Of a DNA stretch of 59,872 bases, positions 44,129 to 53,430 are shown in pieces. Origin of the DNA: Paracoccus aeridis (GTDB lineage: Bacteria > Pseudomonadota > Alphaproteobacteria > Rhodobacterales > Rhodobacteraceae); NCBI RefSeq assembly GCF_004923205.2, contig NZ_SELD02000019.1:1-59872 (forward strand), read 5' to 3'. Within the stretch, counting starts at the first letter, position 1. Each line of letters opens with the position of its first letter. Under the pieces are notes generated by a model. That model was given only the letters and a program-made list of their open reading frames with translations, searched no databases and was not told where the DNA came from. The position numbers and the translations under genes are program-made.

Positions 44129-44322
44129 GGCATGCCCCCATCTCGTGGTCGCGCCGCGTTGCCCGGGCGGGGTGCGGCCGCGATTGACGGCGCAACGCCG
44201 GGTGCGTTAAGCCCGCATGTGCTGCCGGAATATGACGTCCGCGCGAATGGCTGCGCGCGCGTCTCCGGTCGTAAGGCTGTGACCCGTCCGCGTCAAGAAT
44301 TGCCCGTCCTCAAAGGATTCCC

Positions 44323-44982
44323 ATGCCCGAGCTGATTTTTCCCGGACCCGAAGGTCGCCTGGAAGGCCGCTACCATCCCCAGCCCAAGGCCGACGCGCCG
44401 CTTGCCATCGTGCTGCACCCCCACCCGCAATACGGCGGGACGATGAACAACCGCGTGGTCTACAACCTGCACTACGCGTTCCACCGGATGGGCTTCACGG
44501 TGATGCGGTTCAACTTCCGGGGCGTGGGCCGCAGCCAGGGCGAGTTCGACGACGGCATCGGCGAGCTGTCGGATGCCGCGTCGGCGCTGGACTACCTGCA
44601 GGCGATGAACCCCAACAGCAAGCACTGCTGGGTCGCGGGGTTCAGCTTCGGTGCCTGGATCGGGATGCAGCTGCTGATGCGGCGGCCCGAGATCACGGGC
44701 TTCGTCAGCGTCTCGCCGCCCGCGAACATGTACGACTTCAGCTTCCTCGCGCCGTGCCCGTCGTCGGGGCTGATCATCAACGGCAGTTCCGACCGGGTGG
44801 CGCCGCCCAAGGACATCAACAACCTGGTGGCGAAGCTGCGCGAGCAGAAGGGGATCACCATCACTCACGAGGAAATCGAGGGGGCGGACCACTTCTTCCG
44901 CGACGACGAGGTCTACATGAAGCCGATGATCGACAAGGTGCAGGGCTATGTCCGTCGCCGGCTGACGGAGAGCTCGCGCTGA
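44323..44982 (+). CDS. Alpha/beta hydrolase
   Basis: A 219-residue cytosolic alpha/beta-hydrolase. It has LHPHPQYGGTMNN (oxyanion-hole region), FNFRGVGRSQG, the nucleophile elbow GFSFGAW with serine, SSDRVAPPKDI with the likely acid and GADHFFRDDE with the catalytic histidine. It belongs to the compact DUF-like hydrolase branch annotated as YqiA- or OsmC-linked in other genomes; the substrate is unknown. The gene is divergent from the IscR-like gene and ends before a T-tailed terminator. Confidence 0.87.
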   Translation: MPELIFPGPEGRLEGRYHPQPKADAPLAIVLHPHPQYGGTMNNRVVYNLHYAFHRMGFTVMRFNFRGVGRSQGEFDDGIGELSDAASALDYLQAMNPNSKHCWVAGFSFGAWIGMQLLMRRPEITGFVSVSPPANMYDFSFLAPCPSSGLIINGSSDRVAPPKDINNLVAKLREQKGITITHEEIEGADHFFRDDEVYMKPMIDKVQGYVRRRLTESSR

Positions 44983-45010
44983 GAGCTGGCCGCGACGCCG
45001 GCCGACCGGT

Positions 45011-45047
45011 CCGCCGCGTGCCCGACAAGGCGCGCGGCGTTTTCGTT
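45011..45047 (+). terminator. Intrinsic terminator after the alpha/beta hydrolase
   Basis: A GC-rich hairpin (CGCCGCG at 45012-45018 with CGCGGCG at 45033-45039, plus an inner GCC/GGC) is followed by TTTTCGTT. It begins 28 bases after the hydrolase stop and touches the stop of the convergent esterase gene. Confidence 0.7.
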
Positions 45048-46428
45048 ACTTGACGCCCAGGGCCTGAGACAGCGCCGTGGTGGCAAGCGTCATCGCCTCC
45101 TTCGCCTCGGGCACGACGGTGCCCATGCCGAAGAACTCGTGCGTCACGCCGTCATAGGTCTTCTGCGTCGTCTCGACGCCCTGTTCCTGCAGCGCCTTGG
45201 CGAGCCGTTCGCCTTCGGACAGCAGGGGGTCGATCTGCGCGTTGATGACGCTGGCCGGCGGCAGCCCGGAAAGGTCGGTGCGGTCCACGAGGTCGAGGCG
45301 CGGGTCCGCCGTCTGTGACGGGTCGGCGAAGACGTGGCTCACGAACCACTCCATCGCCGGTTTCGACAGCGGCTGGGCGTCGGCGTAGGTCTGGTAGGAC
45401 GGCGTGTCCATGTCGTTGCCCGCCACCGGATAGACCAGCAGCATGTGGTCGGGCTGCGCCAGCTGCGCGTCCCGGGCGTTGATCGCCACGTTCATGGCGA
45501 GGTTCGCGCCGGCGCTTTCGCCCGCGACCGCCAGCCGCTCGGCGTCCGCGTTCAGGCTGCCCGAGTTCTCGACGAGCCAGCGATAGGCGAGGTTCGCGTC
45601 CTCGTGCGCAGCGGGGAACCTGCTTTCCGGCGCGTGGCGGTACTCGACCGAGGCGACGACCGCCTTCGCACCCTCGGCAAGGGCGCGGGCCGATGCGTCG
45701 TAGGTGTCGATGTCCGCGATCACCCAGCCGCCGCCGTGGTAGTAGACGACCAGCGGGAACGGGCCTTCCCCTTCGGGCGTGTAGATGCGGATTGGCTGCT
45801 GGCCGCCGGCCGCGTCGGTGTAGCTGACGTCCTGCGTCCTGATCGCCGCCAGACCGGCCGGCATCGCGATCCCGCGGTCCTTCATCACGGCCATCACCGC
45901 ATCCGCAGGGGTCGGCTCGCGCCGCTGTTCCTCGGGCGTCAGGGTGCCGATCGGGTCCGCGCCGAGCTCGGCCAGCTTGTCGAGCACCGCCGTCATGTCG
46001 GCGGTGGCCCGGCCTTTTTCCAGCGGCGCTGCGTCGTCCGCGGGTGTGGCGGCCGCGTCGGCCGGAGCCGCTGCGGGCGGCGTGGCGGGCGAGGTTGCCG
46101 GGGTGTCGGCCGCGGTCGCCGGGGCTGCCGCCGGCGGGGTCGAGGTCGTCGGCGCGGCGCTCGCATCGGCCGGTGCAGGCGCGTCACGTGCGGGCGCGGG
46201 CGACGCTGCGGGGGCAGTCGCGGGCGAGGTTGCCGGGGCGTCCGACGAGGCCGGGGCGTCGGTCGCCGCCACGGGCGAGGCTGCGGGCGCGGTCGAGGTC
46301 ATCGGCGCGGCGGGTGCCGGGGTCGGAGGCTCGCTGCCGGGGGCCGTGGCGGCCTGGGCGAAGGCTGCCGTGGTCCCGGCGGTCAGCGCGGTCGCGGTCA
46401 GGAGAGCGGCAAGGGTTCTGTGCGGCAT
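45046..46428 (-). CDS. Exported alpha/beta hydrolase (hormone-sensitive lipase/esterase family) with long Ala/Pro/Thr linker
   Basis: A 460-residue esterase-like protein. A signal peptide (MPHRTLAALL to about residue 25, ending AAFAQ) is followed by about 115 residues of low-complexity Ala/Pro/Thr/Ser, then the hydrolase domain. That domain has the oxyanion motif YYHGGGWVIADIDTYD, nucleophile elbow VAGESAGANLA (HSL-type GxSxG), acid region NAQIDPLLSEGE and histidine DGVTHEFFGMG. The linker suggests a domain held away from the membrane or envelope. ATG 46428 fits the signal peptide better than the in-frame start at 46461. Substrate unknown. Confidence 0.86.
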   Translation of the reverse strand: MPHRTLAALLTATALTAGTTAAFAQAATAPGSEPPTPAPAAPMTSTAPAASPVAATDAPASSDAPATSPATAPAASPAPARDAPAPADASAAPTTSTPPAAAPATAADTPATSPATPPAAAPADAAATPADDAAPLEKGRATADMTAVLDKLAELGADPIGTLTPEEQRREPTPADAVMAVMKDRGIAMPAGLAAIRTQDVSYTDAAGGQQPIRIYTPEGEGPFPLVVYYHGGGWVIADIDTYDASARALAEGAKAVVASVEYRHAPESRFPAAHEDANLAYRWLVENSGSLNADAERLAVAGESAGANLAMNVAINARDAQLAQPDHMLLVYPVAGNDMDTPSYQTYADAQPLSKPAMEWFVSHVFADPSQTADPRLDLVDRTDLSGLPPASVINAQIDPLLSEGERLAKALQEQGVETTQKTYDGVTHEFFGMGTVVPEAKEAMTLATTALSQALGVK

Positions 46429-46684
46429 GGCGTCCTCGTATGTCGGCGTGCACGCAGGCAACGGCCCCGCTGCCGGCCAGTTGCCTGCCCGAGCCTTCGG
46501 TTAAGCAAATGTTAGGTGGGCGGAACCGCCGCGTTCTCACCACCACGGACAGGCACGGGCGGCGGGTCCACGTCCCGCCGCCCTTCGCCCCGGGTCCTTG
46601 GCCGGGTCCGTGCCCGGGCCCGGCTTTTCAATCCGGGACGTTTCCGATAAGCCGCGCCCAAGCATCCTCAGCCAGGGAAATCCC

Positions 46685-47899
46685 ATGACCAAGATCAAGG
46701 TAGACAACCCCGTCGTCGAGCTCGATGGCGACGAGATGACCCGGATCATCTGGGATTTCATCAAGCAGAAGCTGATCCTGCCCTATCTGGACGTCGACCT
46801 GAAATACTACGACCTCGGCATCGAGGAACGCGACCGGACCGAGGACCAGGTCACCATCGACGCCGCCAACGCGATCAAGCAGTACGGCGTCGGCGTCAAA
46901 TGCGCGACCATCACCCCGGACGAGGCGCGGGTCGAGGAGTTCGGCCTGAAGAAGATGTGGAAGTCGCCCAACGGCACCATCCGCAACATCCTGGGCGGCG
47001 TGATCTTCCGCGAGCCGATCATCGCCAAGAACGTGCCGCGCCTGGTGCCGCACTGGACCCAGCCGATCATCGTCGGCCGCCACGCCTTCGGCGACCAGTA
47101 CAAGGCCACCGACTTCCGCTTCCCCGGCAAGGGCACGCTGTCGATCAAGTTCGTGGGCGAGGACGGCGAGACGATCGAGCACGAGGTGTTCCAGTCGCCC
47201 GGCGCCGGCGTGGCGATGGGGATGTACAACCTCGACGATTCGATCCGCGACTTCGCCCGGGCCAGCCTCAACTACGGCCTGCAGCGTGGCTATCCGGTCT
47301 ATCTCTCGACCAAGAACACGATCCTGAAAGCCTATGACGGCCGCTTCAAGGACATCTTCCAGGAGGTGTTCGACGCCGAGTTCGCCGACCAGTTCAAGGC
47401 CAAGGGGATCGGCTACGAACATCGCCTGATCGACGACATGGTGGCGTCCGCGCTGAAGTGGTCGGGCGGCTATGTCTGGGCCTGCAAGAACTACGACGGC
47501 GACGTGGAATCCGATATCGTGGCGCAGGGCTTCGGGTCGCTGGGGCTGATGACCTCGGTCCTGATGACGCCCGACGGCAAGACGGTCGAGGCCGAGGCCG
47601 CGCACGGCACGGTCACCCGCCACTACCGCGAGCATCAGAAGGGCAAGGAGACGTCGACCAACTCGATCGCGTCGATCTATGCCTGGACCGGCGGCCTGAA
47701 GCACCGCGCCAAGCTGGACGGCAACGACCAGCTGATGCGCTTCGCCGAGACGCTGGAGCGGGTGACGGTGCAGACGGTCGAGGACGGGTTCATGACCAAG
47801 GACCTCGCGCTGCTGGTGGGCCCGGAACAGAAATGGCTGACGACGATGGGCTACCTGGAAAAGGTGGACGACTACCTGAACAAGGCGCTGGTCGGCTGA
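46685..47899 (+). CDS. icd: NADP-dependent isocitrate dehydrogenase
   Basis: The TCA-cycle enzyme converting isocitrate to 2-oxoglutarate with NADPH, 404 residues, of the type II (eukaryote-like homodimeric) class. Motifs are [18 protein letters not shown] at the N-terminus, [20 protein letters not shown] (substrate serine), [17 protein letters not shown] and the cofactor region [20 protein letters not shown] 46685 with AGGGA upstream gives the family start [10 protein letters not shown]. It is divergent from the esterase gene and followed by a strong hairpin. Confidence 0.95.
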   Translation: MTKIKVDNPVVELDGDEMTRIIWDFIKQKLILPYLDVDLKYYDLGIEERDRTEDQVTIDAANAIKQYGVGVKCATITPDEARVEEFGLKKMWKSPNGTIRNILGGVIFREPIIAKNVPRLVPHWTQPIIVGRHAFGDQYKATDFRFPGKGTLSIKFVGEDGETIEHEVFQSPGAGVAMGMYNLDDSIRDFARASLNYGLQRGYPVYLSTKNTILKAYDGRFKDIFQEVFDAEFADQFKAKGIGYEHRLIDDMVASALKWSGGYVWACKNYDGDVESDIVAQGFGSLGLMTSVLMTPDGKTVEAEAAHGTVTRHYREHQKGKETSTNSIASIYAWTGGLKHRAKLDGNDQLMRFAETLERVTVQTVEDGFMTKDLALLVGPEQKWLTTMGYLEKVDDYLNKALVG

Positions 47900-47935
47900 C
47901 GGCTTCGCCGCAGCGACCTGCGATCAGGACGAAGC

Positions 47936-47961
47936 GGGGCCGGGCAGCAGTGCCCGGCCCC
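47936..47961. terminator. Strong hairpin between convergent icd and exported-protein genes
   Basis: A perfect 11-bp stem, GGGGCCGGGCA (47936-47946) with TGCCCGGCCCC (47951-47961), and tetraloop GCAG. It lies 37 bases after the icd stop and 12 bases before the end of the convergent gene. A T-poor tail makes it a GC-rich, possibly bidirectional terminator. Confidence 0.7.
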
Positions 47962-47972
47962 GTCTGCGTTCG

Positions 47973-48527
47973 TCAGCCTTCCGGCGCCTCGGACACGGAA
48001 TCGACCATCCGGCCCGCGAGGTCGTGGGCGGCGGCGATCTTGTCGTCGGGGATGGCGTCGGCGTCCGCGGCGACCACGTCCGACACCTGGACGTTGAGCG
48101 CGCGGCCAAGGATTTCCGCGACGCACAACGTGTGGCCCTGATCGTCGACCCGCGTCGTCAGGCACTCCATCTTCCGGCCGGCGGGGCTGGTGACGCTGGC
48201 GCGGGTCACAGGAATCTCGCCGTCCGCCATGTAGGCTTCGGCACGTTCGATGTTCCGGGCGATGTCGCCGTCGTAGAGCGCGTAGAGCAGCATCTGCACG
48301 AGCCGGTTGTCATCCGGGGCGCGGTAGTTCGCGACGATCCGGCCTTCGGCCGGCTTGCTCTGGATCGATTCGCGCACCAGCCCGTCGATGGTTTCGGGGA
48401 AGCCGGGCATGAACGCGTTGGTCGGATGCCCTTCCACCACGTTCGGGGCGCCCTCCCGGGCGAGCGCGGGAGAGGCGAGGGCAAGCAGGATCGCGAGCCC
48501 GGTTCCGGTGAGCCGCGCCGCCATCAT
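47973..48527 (-). CDS. Exported protein of unknown function
   Basis: A 184-residue protein with a clear signal peptide (MMAARLTGTG to LASPALA, about residue 23). The mature part is acidic, with two cysteines (MECLTT, HTLCVA) that could form a disulfide, and segments such as DGLVRESIQSKPAEGRIVAN. I recognise no family. The start codon overlaps the stop of the metallo-beta-lactamase-fold gene (ATGA), so the two are translated together. Function may be tied to that hydrolase but cannot be stated. Confidence 0.75.
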   Translation of the reverse strand: MMAARLTGTGLAILLALASPALAREGAPNVVEGHPTNAFMPGFPETIDGLVRESIQSKPAEGRIVANYRAPDDNRLVQMLLYALYDGDIARNIERAEAYMADGEIPVTRASVTSPAGRKMECLTTRVDDQGHTLCVAEILGRALNVQVSDVVAADADAIPDDKIAAAHDLAGRMVDSVSEAPEG

Positions 48528-49321
48528 GCCGGCACCTCGCCGGTCGGGTTCCCGCTGTCGGGGTACCAGTCGAGGACGACGACCTCGGTTTCGCTGCCCG
48601 CCGCCTGCAACGCGGCCCGGAAGGTCGCGGGATCGGTGCCGCGGTGGTGGTAGGGGACGGCGCGGCGCGGTTTCATTTCGGTGACGCCTGCTGCGGCCTG
48701 TTCCGCCGTCATCGTGTAGGGCAGGTTCATGGGCAGGAAGACCGTGTCGATGTCGGACTGCGCGCGGAACTCGGGCGTGTCCTCGGTGTCGCCCGCGATG
48801 TAGATGCGGCCGTGGTCGGGCGAGGTCAGCACGTAGCCGTTGTCGCGGCCCTTCGGGTGATACTGCAGCCGGTCGGGCGTGGTGTTGTAGGCGGGCACGG
48901 CCTCGATCCCCAGGCCCGCGACCTCGCCGGTGTCGCCGCTGGCCATCACGGTGGCGCGGGACCGCAGCGTCTCGGGCAGCTTCTCCGCGACTGCCGGGTT
49001 CACGATCAGCGCCGCCCCGTCCGGCAGCAGCGCTTGCAGCGTGTCGGGGTCGAAGTGATCCTGATGCTCGTGCGTCACGAGGATCGCGGCCGCCGCCGGC
49101 AGGCCCGCGAACTTGTCGGCGCCCCCGACCGGGTCGACGAGGATCGACTGCCCGCCGAGGGTCAGCATCATCGACGCGTGTTCGACTGGGGTGAGGAACG
49201 GGAGCGTCCCCGCAGCAGATGGGGTGGCGGCTGCCTGCGCGAACAGGCCCCGCGGCAGCAAAAGCGGCGCGGTCAGCGCCGCCGCGCCGAGGATGACGGT
49301 CTGGCGTCGGGTGGCGATCAT
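48524..49321 (-). CDS. Exported metallo-beta-lactamase-fold hydrolase (UlaG-like)
   Basis: A 265-residue MBL-fold protein. The N-terminal RRQTVILGAAALTAPLL resembles a Tat-type or Sec signal, and residues 34 onward form the hydrolase: EHASMMLTLGGQSILVDPVG, the metal motif THEHQDHFD, IYIAGDTEDTPEF and YHHRGTDPATF. The UlaG/YtnP-like branch acts on lactones and similar compounds; no substrate can be named. ATG 49321 has AGGAGG five bases upstream and is preferred to a GTG 15 bases earlier. It is followed by an overlapping exported-protein gene. Confidence 0.82.
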   Translation of the reverse strand: MIATRRQTVILGAAALTAPLLLPRGLFAQAAATPSAAGTLPFLTPVEHASMMLTLGGQSILVDPVGGADKFAGLPAAAAILVTHEHQDHFDPDTLQALLPDGAALIVNPAVAEKLPETLRSRATVMASGDTGEVAGLGIEAVPAYNTTPDRLQYHPKGRDNGYVLTSPDHGRIYIAGDTEDTPEFRAQSDIDTVFLPMNLPYTMTAEQAAAGVTEMKPRRAVPYHHRGTDPATFRAALQAAGSETEVVVLDWYPDSGNPTGEVPA

Positions 49322-49472
49322 CGCGGCCTCCTGCACGGATATGGTGGCGGTTGACCGATGAACGGGCGCGGCCCGGCCGGGGTTCCCCCTTTATTCGCGA
49401 TGCGCCGCGCGCTATGTGCGTGCCGTCCCCTGCAAGCCCGACGCCAAGGCCGTCGTCCCGGAGAATGCCGCC

Positions 49473-50141
49473 ATGAAAGCCGCCGTCGTCACCTTTCCCG
49501 GCTCGAACTGCGACCGCGACCTTGCCGTCGCGCTGAAGCGTGCGGGCGCCGACGTGACCCGCGTCTGGCACAAGGATGCGGAGCTTCCGGCGGGAACGGA
49601 CCTCGTTGCGGTGCCGGGCGGGTTTTCCTTCGGCGACTACCTGCGCTGCGGCGCCATCGCCGCGCAGTCGCCGGTCGCGGCCGCGATCTCGCGCCATGCC
49701 GAGCGCGGCGGCTTCGTGCTGGGCGTCTGCAACGGCTTCCAGGTCCTGACCGAGCTGCGCCTGCTGCCCGGCGCGCTGATGCGGAACGCGGGGCTGACGT
49801 TCCTGTGCCGCGAGGCCGACCTGACGGTCGAGGAGAATGAAAGCGCGTACCTGTCGCGCTACGCCGTCGGGGAACGGATCCGCATCCCGGTCGCGCATCA
49901 CGACGGCAACTATCAGGTCGACGCCGACGGCCTTGCCCGGCTGAAGGGCGAAGGCCGCATCGCGCTGCGCTACGCGCCCGCCTGCAACGGCTCGGTCGAG
50001 GATATTGCGGGCGTCCTGTCGGACAACCGCCGGGTGCTGGGCATGATGCCCCACCCCGAGCGTGCGGCCGACCCCGTCCACGGCGGCACCGACGGCGCCC
50101 GCATGTTCGAGGGGCTGGTCGCGGGGCTGGTCGCCGCGTGA
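49473..50141 (+). CDS. purQ: Phosphoribosylformylglycinamidine synthase, glutaminase subunit
   Basis: The class-I glutamine amidotransferase of the purine pathway, 222 residues, releases ammonia for PurL. The fold opens [20 protein letters not shown], the nucleophilic cysteine is in GVCNGFQ (Cys86), and the catalytic His/Glu are in [10 protein letters not shown]. PurS and PurL are not adjacent. ATG 49473 matches the family N-terminus; upstream in-frame codons are not protein-like. Confidence 0.95.
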   Translation: MKAAVVTFPGSNCDRDLAVALKRAGADVTRVWHKDAELPAGTDLVAVPGGFSFGDYLRCGAIAAQSPVAAAISRHAERGGFVLGVCNGFQVLTELRLLPGALMRNAGLTFLCREADLTVEENESAYLSRYAVGERIRIPVAHHDGNYQVDADGLARLKGEGRIALRYAPACNGSVEDIAGVLSDNRRVLGMMPHPERAADPVHGGTDGARMFEGLVAGLVAA

Positions 50142-50271
50142 CCCCGGCCCTCCAGCCGCACTTTTTCGCAAGCCGCAACCACGTCGCGGCCGCCATCGCT
50201 ATCGCCGCCGTCGTTGAGCGGCGGAACGCCAGGGTCTATCACTGCGGCGAGCGACGCAGCGGACGGGGCTG

Positions 50272-52077
50272 ATGCCTGATCCCGACATTTCTGCAGAGGG
50301 TCCCGAGGATCGGGCGGGCGAGGGGCGCGAAGGGTCGCGCGCCGCGCGCGGGCGCATCGCGCAGCGCGTCATGGCGGTACTGCTGATCGCGGCGGCGATC
50401 GGCACGATCTTCTATACCAACCACTGGCTGACCGAGCGCTTTTCGGAAAACACCCGGGTCCGGGCGGAATTGCGCGCCGCGCTCTACACCGGGAACCTTC
50501 TGTCGGAACTGCAGCGGACCGCGGTGGTGCCGCTGCTGCTGGCGCGCGACCCGAACCTGATCTCGTCGCTGATGGGGCAGGACTTCTCCACCACCTCGGC
50601 GCGGCTGATGTCGGCGCAGAAGGATATCGGCGCGGCCTCGATCCGGCTGCTGGACGGGTCGGGCCGCACCGTGGGCGCGACGAACCGGCAGCTTCTGGGC
50701 ACGAACTACGTCCTCGCGCCCTTCTACGTCGAGGCGCTGCGGGCGAACGACACGGTCTTCACCGTCTCCGCCTCGCCCACCGGGCGGCACGAGTTCAACT
50801 TTTCCCGCGCGGTGGTGTCGGACGGCCGCTCGCTGGGCGTGATCGTGGTCGAGGCCGACCTGTCGCGGCTGGAACGATCCTGGGCGGGCATTTCCGACGC
50901 GGTGGCGGTCACCGACAGCCAGGGCCAGATCATCCTGACGACCGAGCCGCGCTGGCGCGGGCTGGAGATGGATCAGGCGCTCGCGGTGCGATCGGCGCCA
51001 AGCGCGATCTCGCGCGCGTTCCAGGTCACGACCGACTGGGCCAACCAGCCGGCCGACGCCTATATCCGCGGCAAGGCCGTGATGCAGACCGAGACGCGGA
51101 TCCCCTTCCGGGGCTGGCGGATGACCCTGTTCAGCAGCTACGATTCCATCCGCGACCGGGTGAACGCCTATCTCGCGCTGGAGATCATGGCGCTGGCGAT
51201 GGCGCTGGCGGCCGGCTTCTACATCCTGTCCCGTCGCGCCCGCACCATGACCAACCGCTACAGGCGCGAATCGGCGGACCTGCGGGCGCTGAACACGCGC
51301 CTGACGCGCGAGATCGCCGAACGCGAGCGGATGCAGCGCGAGCTGCGCGTGGCCGAACAGACCGTGCAGCAGTCGAGCAAGCTCGCCGCGCTGGGCGAGA
51401 TGTCCGCGGGGATCAGCCACGAGCTGAACCAGCCGCTCGCCGCGATGAAGACCTATCTCGCGGGGGCGCGGCTGCTGCTGGAACGCGGGCGTCCGGACGA
51501 GGCACTGTCGAGCTTCCAGCGGGTGGACGACCTGCTTGAACGCATGGGCGCGATCACGCGGCAGCTCAAGTCCTATGCCCGCAAGGGCGGCGAGGCGTTC
51601 GAGCCGGTGGACCTGCGCATGGCGCTGTCGGGCGCGCTCACGATGATGGAATCGCAGCTTCGCAACCGGCGGGTGCGGCTGCAGCGCAGCCAGCCGCGCG
51701 ATCCCGTCATGGTCTATTGCGACCGGATCCGGCTCGAGCAGGTCATCATCAACCTGATCCGCAACGCGATGGACGCGACGCGCGACCAGCGCGACCCCTC
51801 GATCGCGATCACCGTGGACAGCGCCTCTCACGCGCATTTGTCGGTCCGCGACAACGGCCCCGGTGTCGCCGACCTGGAAAAGCTGTTTGAACCCTTCTGG
51901 ACAACCAAGGGGCCGGGCGAGGGCACGGGGTTGGGGCTTGCCATATCGTCCGGGATCGTGGCGGATTTCGGCGGGAGGCTGACCGCACACAATCCCGAAG
52001 GCGGGGGGGCGGCGTTCGATCTGGAACTGCCGCTGCACCAGCCGCGGCTGGACAGCCGGCGCACGGCCGCCGAATGA
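50272..52077 (+). CDS. C4-dicarboxylate sensor histidine kinase DctB-like
   Basis: A 601-residue membrane sensor kinase. One helix (MAVLLIAAAIGTIFYTNHWL) precedes a large periplasmic double-PAS/dCache sensor (about residues 50-290), then a second helix and a coiled-coil. The phosphorylation motif is GISHELNQPLAAM (His383), and the ATPase domain has N-box NLIRNAMDATRDQ, DNGPGVADLEKLFEPFWTTK and [10 protein letters not shown]. This layout and FEPFWTTKGPGEG are typical of DctB sensing C4-dicarboxylates. It overlaps the response regulator gene region and forms a pair. The ligand is inferred from the family. Confidence 0.85.
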   Translation: MPDPDISAEGPEDRAGEGREGSRAARGRIAQRVMAVLLIAAAIGTIFYTNHWLTERFSENTRVRAELRAALYTGNLLSELQRTAVVPLLLARDPNLISSLMGQDFSTTSARLMSAQKDIGAASIRLLDGSGRTVGATNRQLLGTNYVLAPFYVEALRANDTVFTVSASPTGRHEFNFSRAVVSDGRSLGVIVVEADLSRLERSWAGISDAVAVTDSQGQIILTTEPRWRGLEMDQALAVRSAPSAISRAFQVTTDWANQPADAYIRGKAVMQTETRIPFRGWRMTLFSSYDSIRDRVNAYLALEIMALAMALAAGFYILSRRARTMTNRYRRESADLRALNTRLTREIAERERMQRELRVAEQTVQQSSKLAALGEMSAGISHELNQPLAAMKTYLAGARLLLERGRPDEALSSFQRVDDLLERMGAITRQLKSYARKGGEAFEPVDLRMALSGALTMMESQLRNRRVRLQRSQPRDPVMVYCDRIRLEQVIINLIRNAMDATRDQRDPSIAITVDSASHAHLSVRDNGPGVADLEKLFEPFWTTKGPGEGTGLGLAISSGIVADFGGRLTAHNPEGGGAAFDLELPLHQPRLDSRRTAAE

Positions 52078-52094
52078 AACAGGAAAGGCAAGTC

Positions 52095-53429
52095 ATGACG
52101 CAAGGTCTGACCGTGGCGATCGTCGACGACGAACCGGACATGCGCGATTCCATCAGCCAGTGGCTCGGCCTGTCGGGCTACCGGACCGAGGTGTTCGCCA
52201 GCGCCGAGGACGCGCTGAAGGTCATCGGCCCCGACTGGCCCGGCGTGGTGGTGTCCGACATCCGCATGCCGGGGATGGACGGGATGGCGTTCCTCAAGCG
52301 CCTGATGGGATTGGACAGCGGCCTGCCGGTCATAATGATCACCGGCCACGGCGACGTGCCGATGGCGGTCGAGGCGATGCGGCTGGGCGCCATGGACTTC
52401 ATGGAAAAGCCCTTCAACCCGGACCGCATGACTGAGCTGGTGAAGAAGGCCTCGCAGGCCCGCCGCATGACGCTGGACAACCGCGCCCTGCGCCGCGACC
52501 TGAGCGAGGGCCAGCAGGTCATGTCGAAGCTCGTGGGCGCGAGCCCGGCGATGGACCGGCTGCGCGAGGACATCCTGGATCTCGGGCAGGCCGACGGCCA
52601 CGTGCTGATTGACGGCGAGACGGGGACCGGCAAGACGCTGGTGGCGCACGCGCTGCACGCGGTGGGCCCGCGCGCGACCAAGCGCTTCGTCCAGATCAGC
52701 TGCGCCGCCTACAACGACGAGGCGCTGACCGCGCGGCTGTTCGGCCCGCTGGAGGACGGTCTTCCGGCGGTCGAGGAATCGCGCGGGGGCACGCTGTGCC
52801 TCGAGGACGTCGAGGCGCTGTCGGACGCCGTGCAGGCGCGGCTGCTGGCCTTCATCGCCGAGCAGGGCGCACCGGCCGAGACCCGGATCATCGCCATTTC
52901 CAACGCCCGCGGCGAGGGGCGACGGGCCGAGGACAGCCTGCGCCCCGACCTGTTCTACCGCCTGTCCGCGCTGCAGATCACCGTGCCGCCGCTGCGCCAG
53001 CGCGGCGAGGACATCCTTTCGCTGTTCAACCGGACGACCGAGCAGTTCGCCGACGAATACGGCTGCGAGCCGCCGCAGGTGACGGCGCAGGAAGCCGCGC
53101 AGCTGCTGCAGGCGCCGTGGCCGGGCAACGTCCGCCAGCTCATCAACGTGGCCGAACGCGCGGTGCTGCAGAACCGGCGCGGCACGGGGTCGATCACCTC
53201 GCTGCTGATGACCGAGGGTGACGAGGCGCGCGAGGCCACCACGACCGAGGGCAAGCCGCTCAAGGAATACGTCGAGTCGTTCGAGAAGATGTTGATCGAC
53301 AACACGATGCGCCGCCACAAGGGCAGCATCAGCGCGGTCATGGACGAGCTGTGCCTGCCGCGGCGGACGCTGAACGAGAAGATGGCGAAATACGGGCTCA
53401 GCCGCGGCGACTACCTGTCGGGCGGCTGA
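52095..53429 (+). CDS. DctD-like response regulator with degenerate AAA+ domain lacking the GAFTGA loop
   Basis: A 444-residue NtrC-family regulator. The receiver domain has DDEPDM and the phosphoacceptor Asp55 in VSDIRMPGMDG. The AAA+ domain has Walker A GETGTGKT (174-181) and VKLSRNV-like downstream parts (LRPDLFYRLSAL, PWPGNVRQLINVAERAVL). The C-terminal Fis-type helix-turn-helix is intact (MDELCLPRRTLNEKMAKYGL). Where the sigma-54-contacting GAFTGA loop belongs, the sequence runs LFGPLEDGLPAVEESRGGTL, and Walker B is LCLEDV instead of LFLDEI. AGGAAAGG precedes ATG 52095; ATG 52074 overlaps dctB by ATGA and is an alternative. Confidence 0.86.
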   Translation: MTQGLTVAIVDDEPDMRDSISQWLGLSGYRTEVFASAEDALKVIGPDWPGVVVSDIRMPGMDGMAFLKRLMGLDSGLPVIMITGHGDVPMAVEAMRLGAMDFMEKPFNPDRMTELVKKASQARRMTLDNRALRRDLSEGQQVMSKLVGASPAMDRLREDILDLGQADGHVLIDGETGTGKTLVAHALHAVGPRATKRFVQISCAAYNDEALTARLFGPLEDGLPAVEESRGGTLCLEDVEALSDAVQARLLAFIAEQGAPAETRIIAISNARGEGRRAEDSLRPDLFYRLSALQITVPPLRQRGEDILSLFNRTTEQFADEYGCEPPQVTAQEAAQLLQAPWPGNVRQLINVAERAVLQNRRGTGSITSLLMTEGDEAREATTTEGKPLKEYVESFEKMLIDNTMRRHKGSISAVMDELCLPRRTLNEKMAKYGLSRGDYLSGG

Positions 53430-53430
53430 G

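Noticed and set aside
50142..50271. Search for a sigma-54 (-24/-12) promoter in front of dctB
   Set aside because: No GG-N10-GC element with acceptable surroundings was found in this gap.
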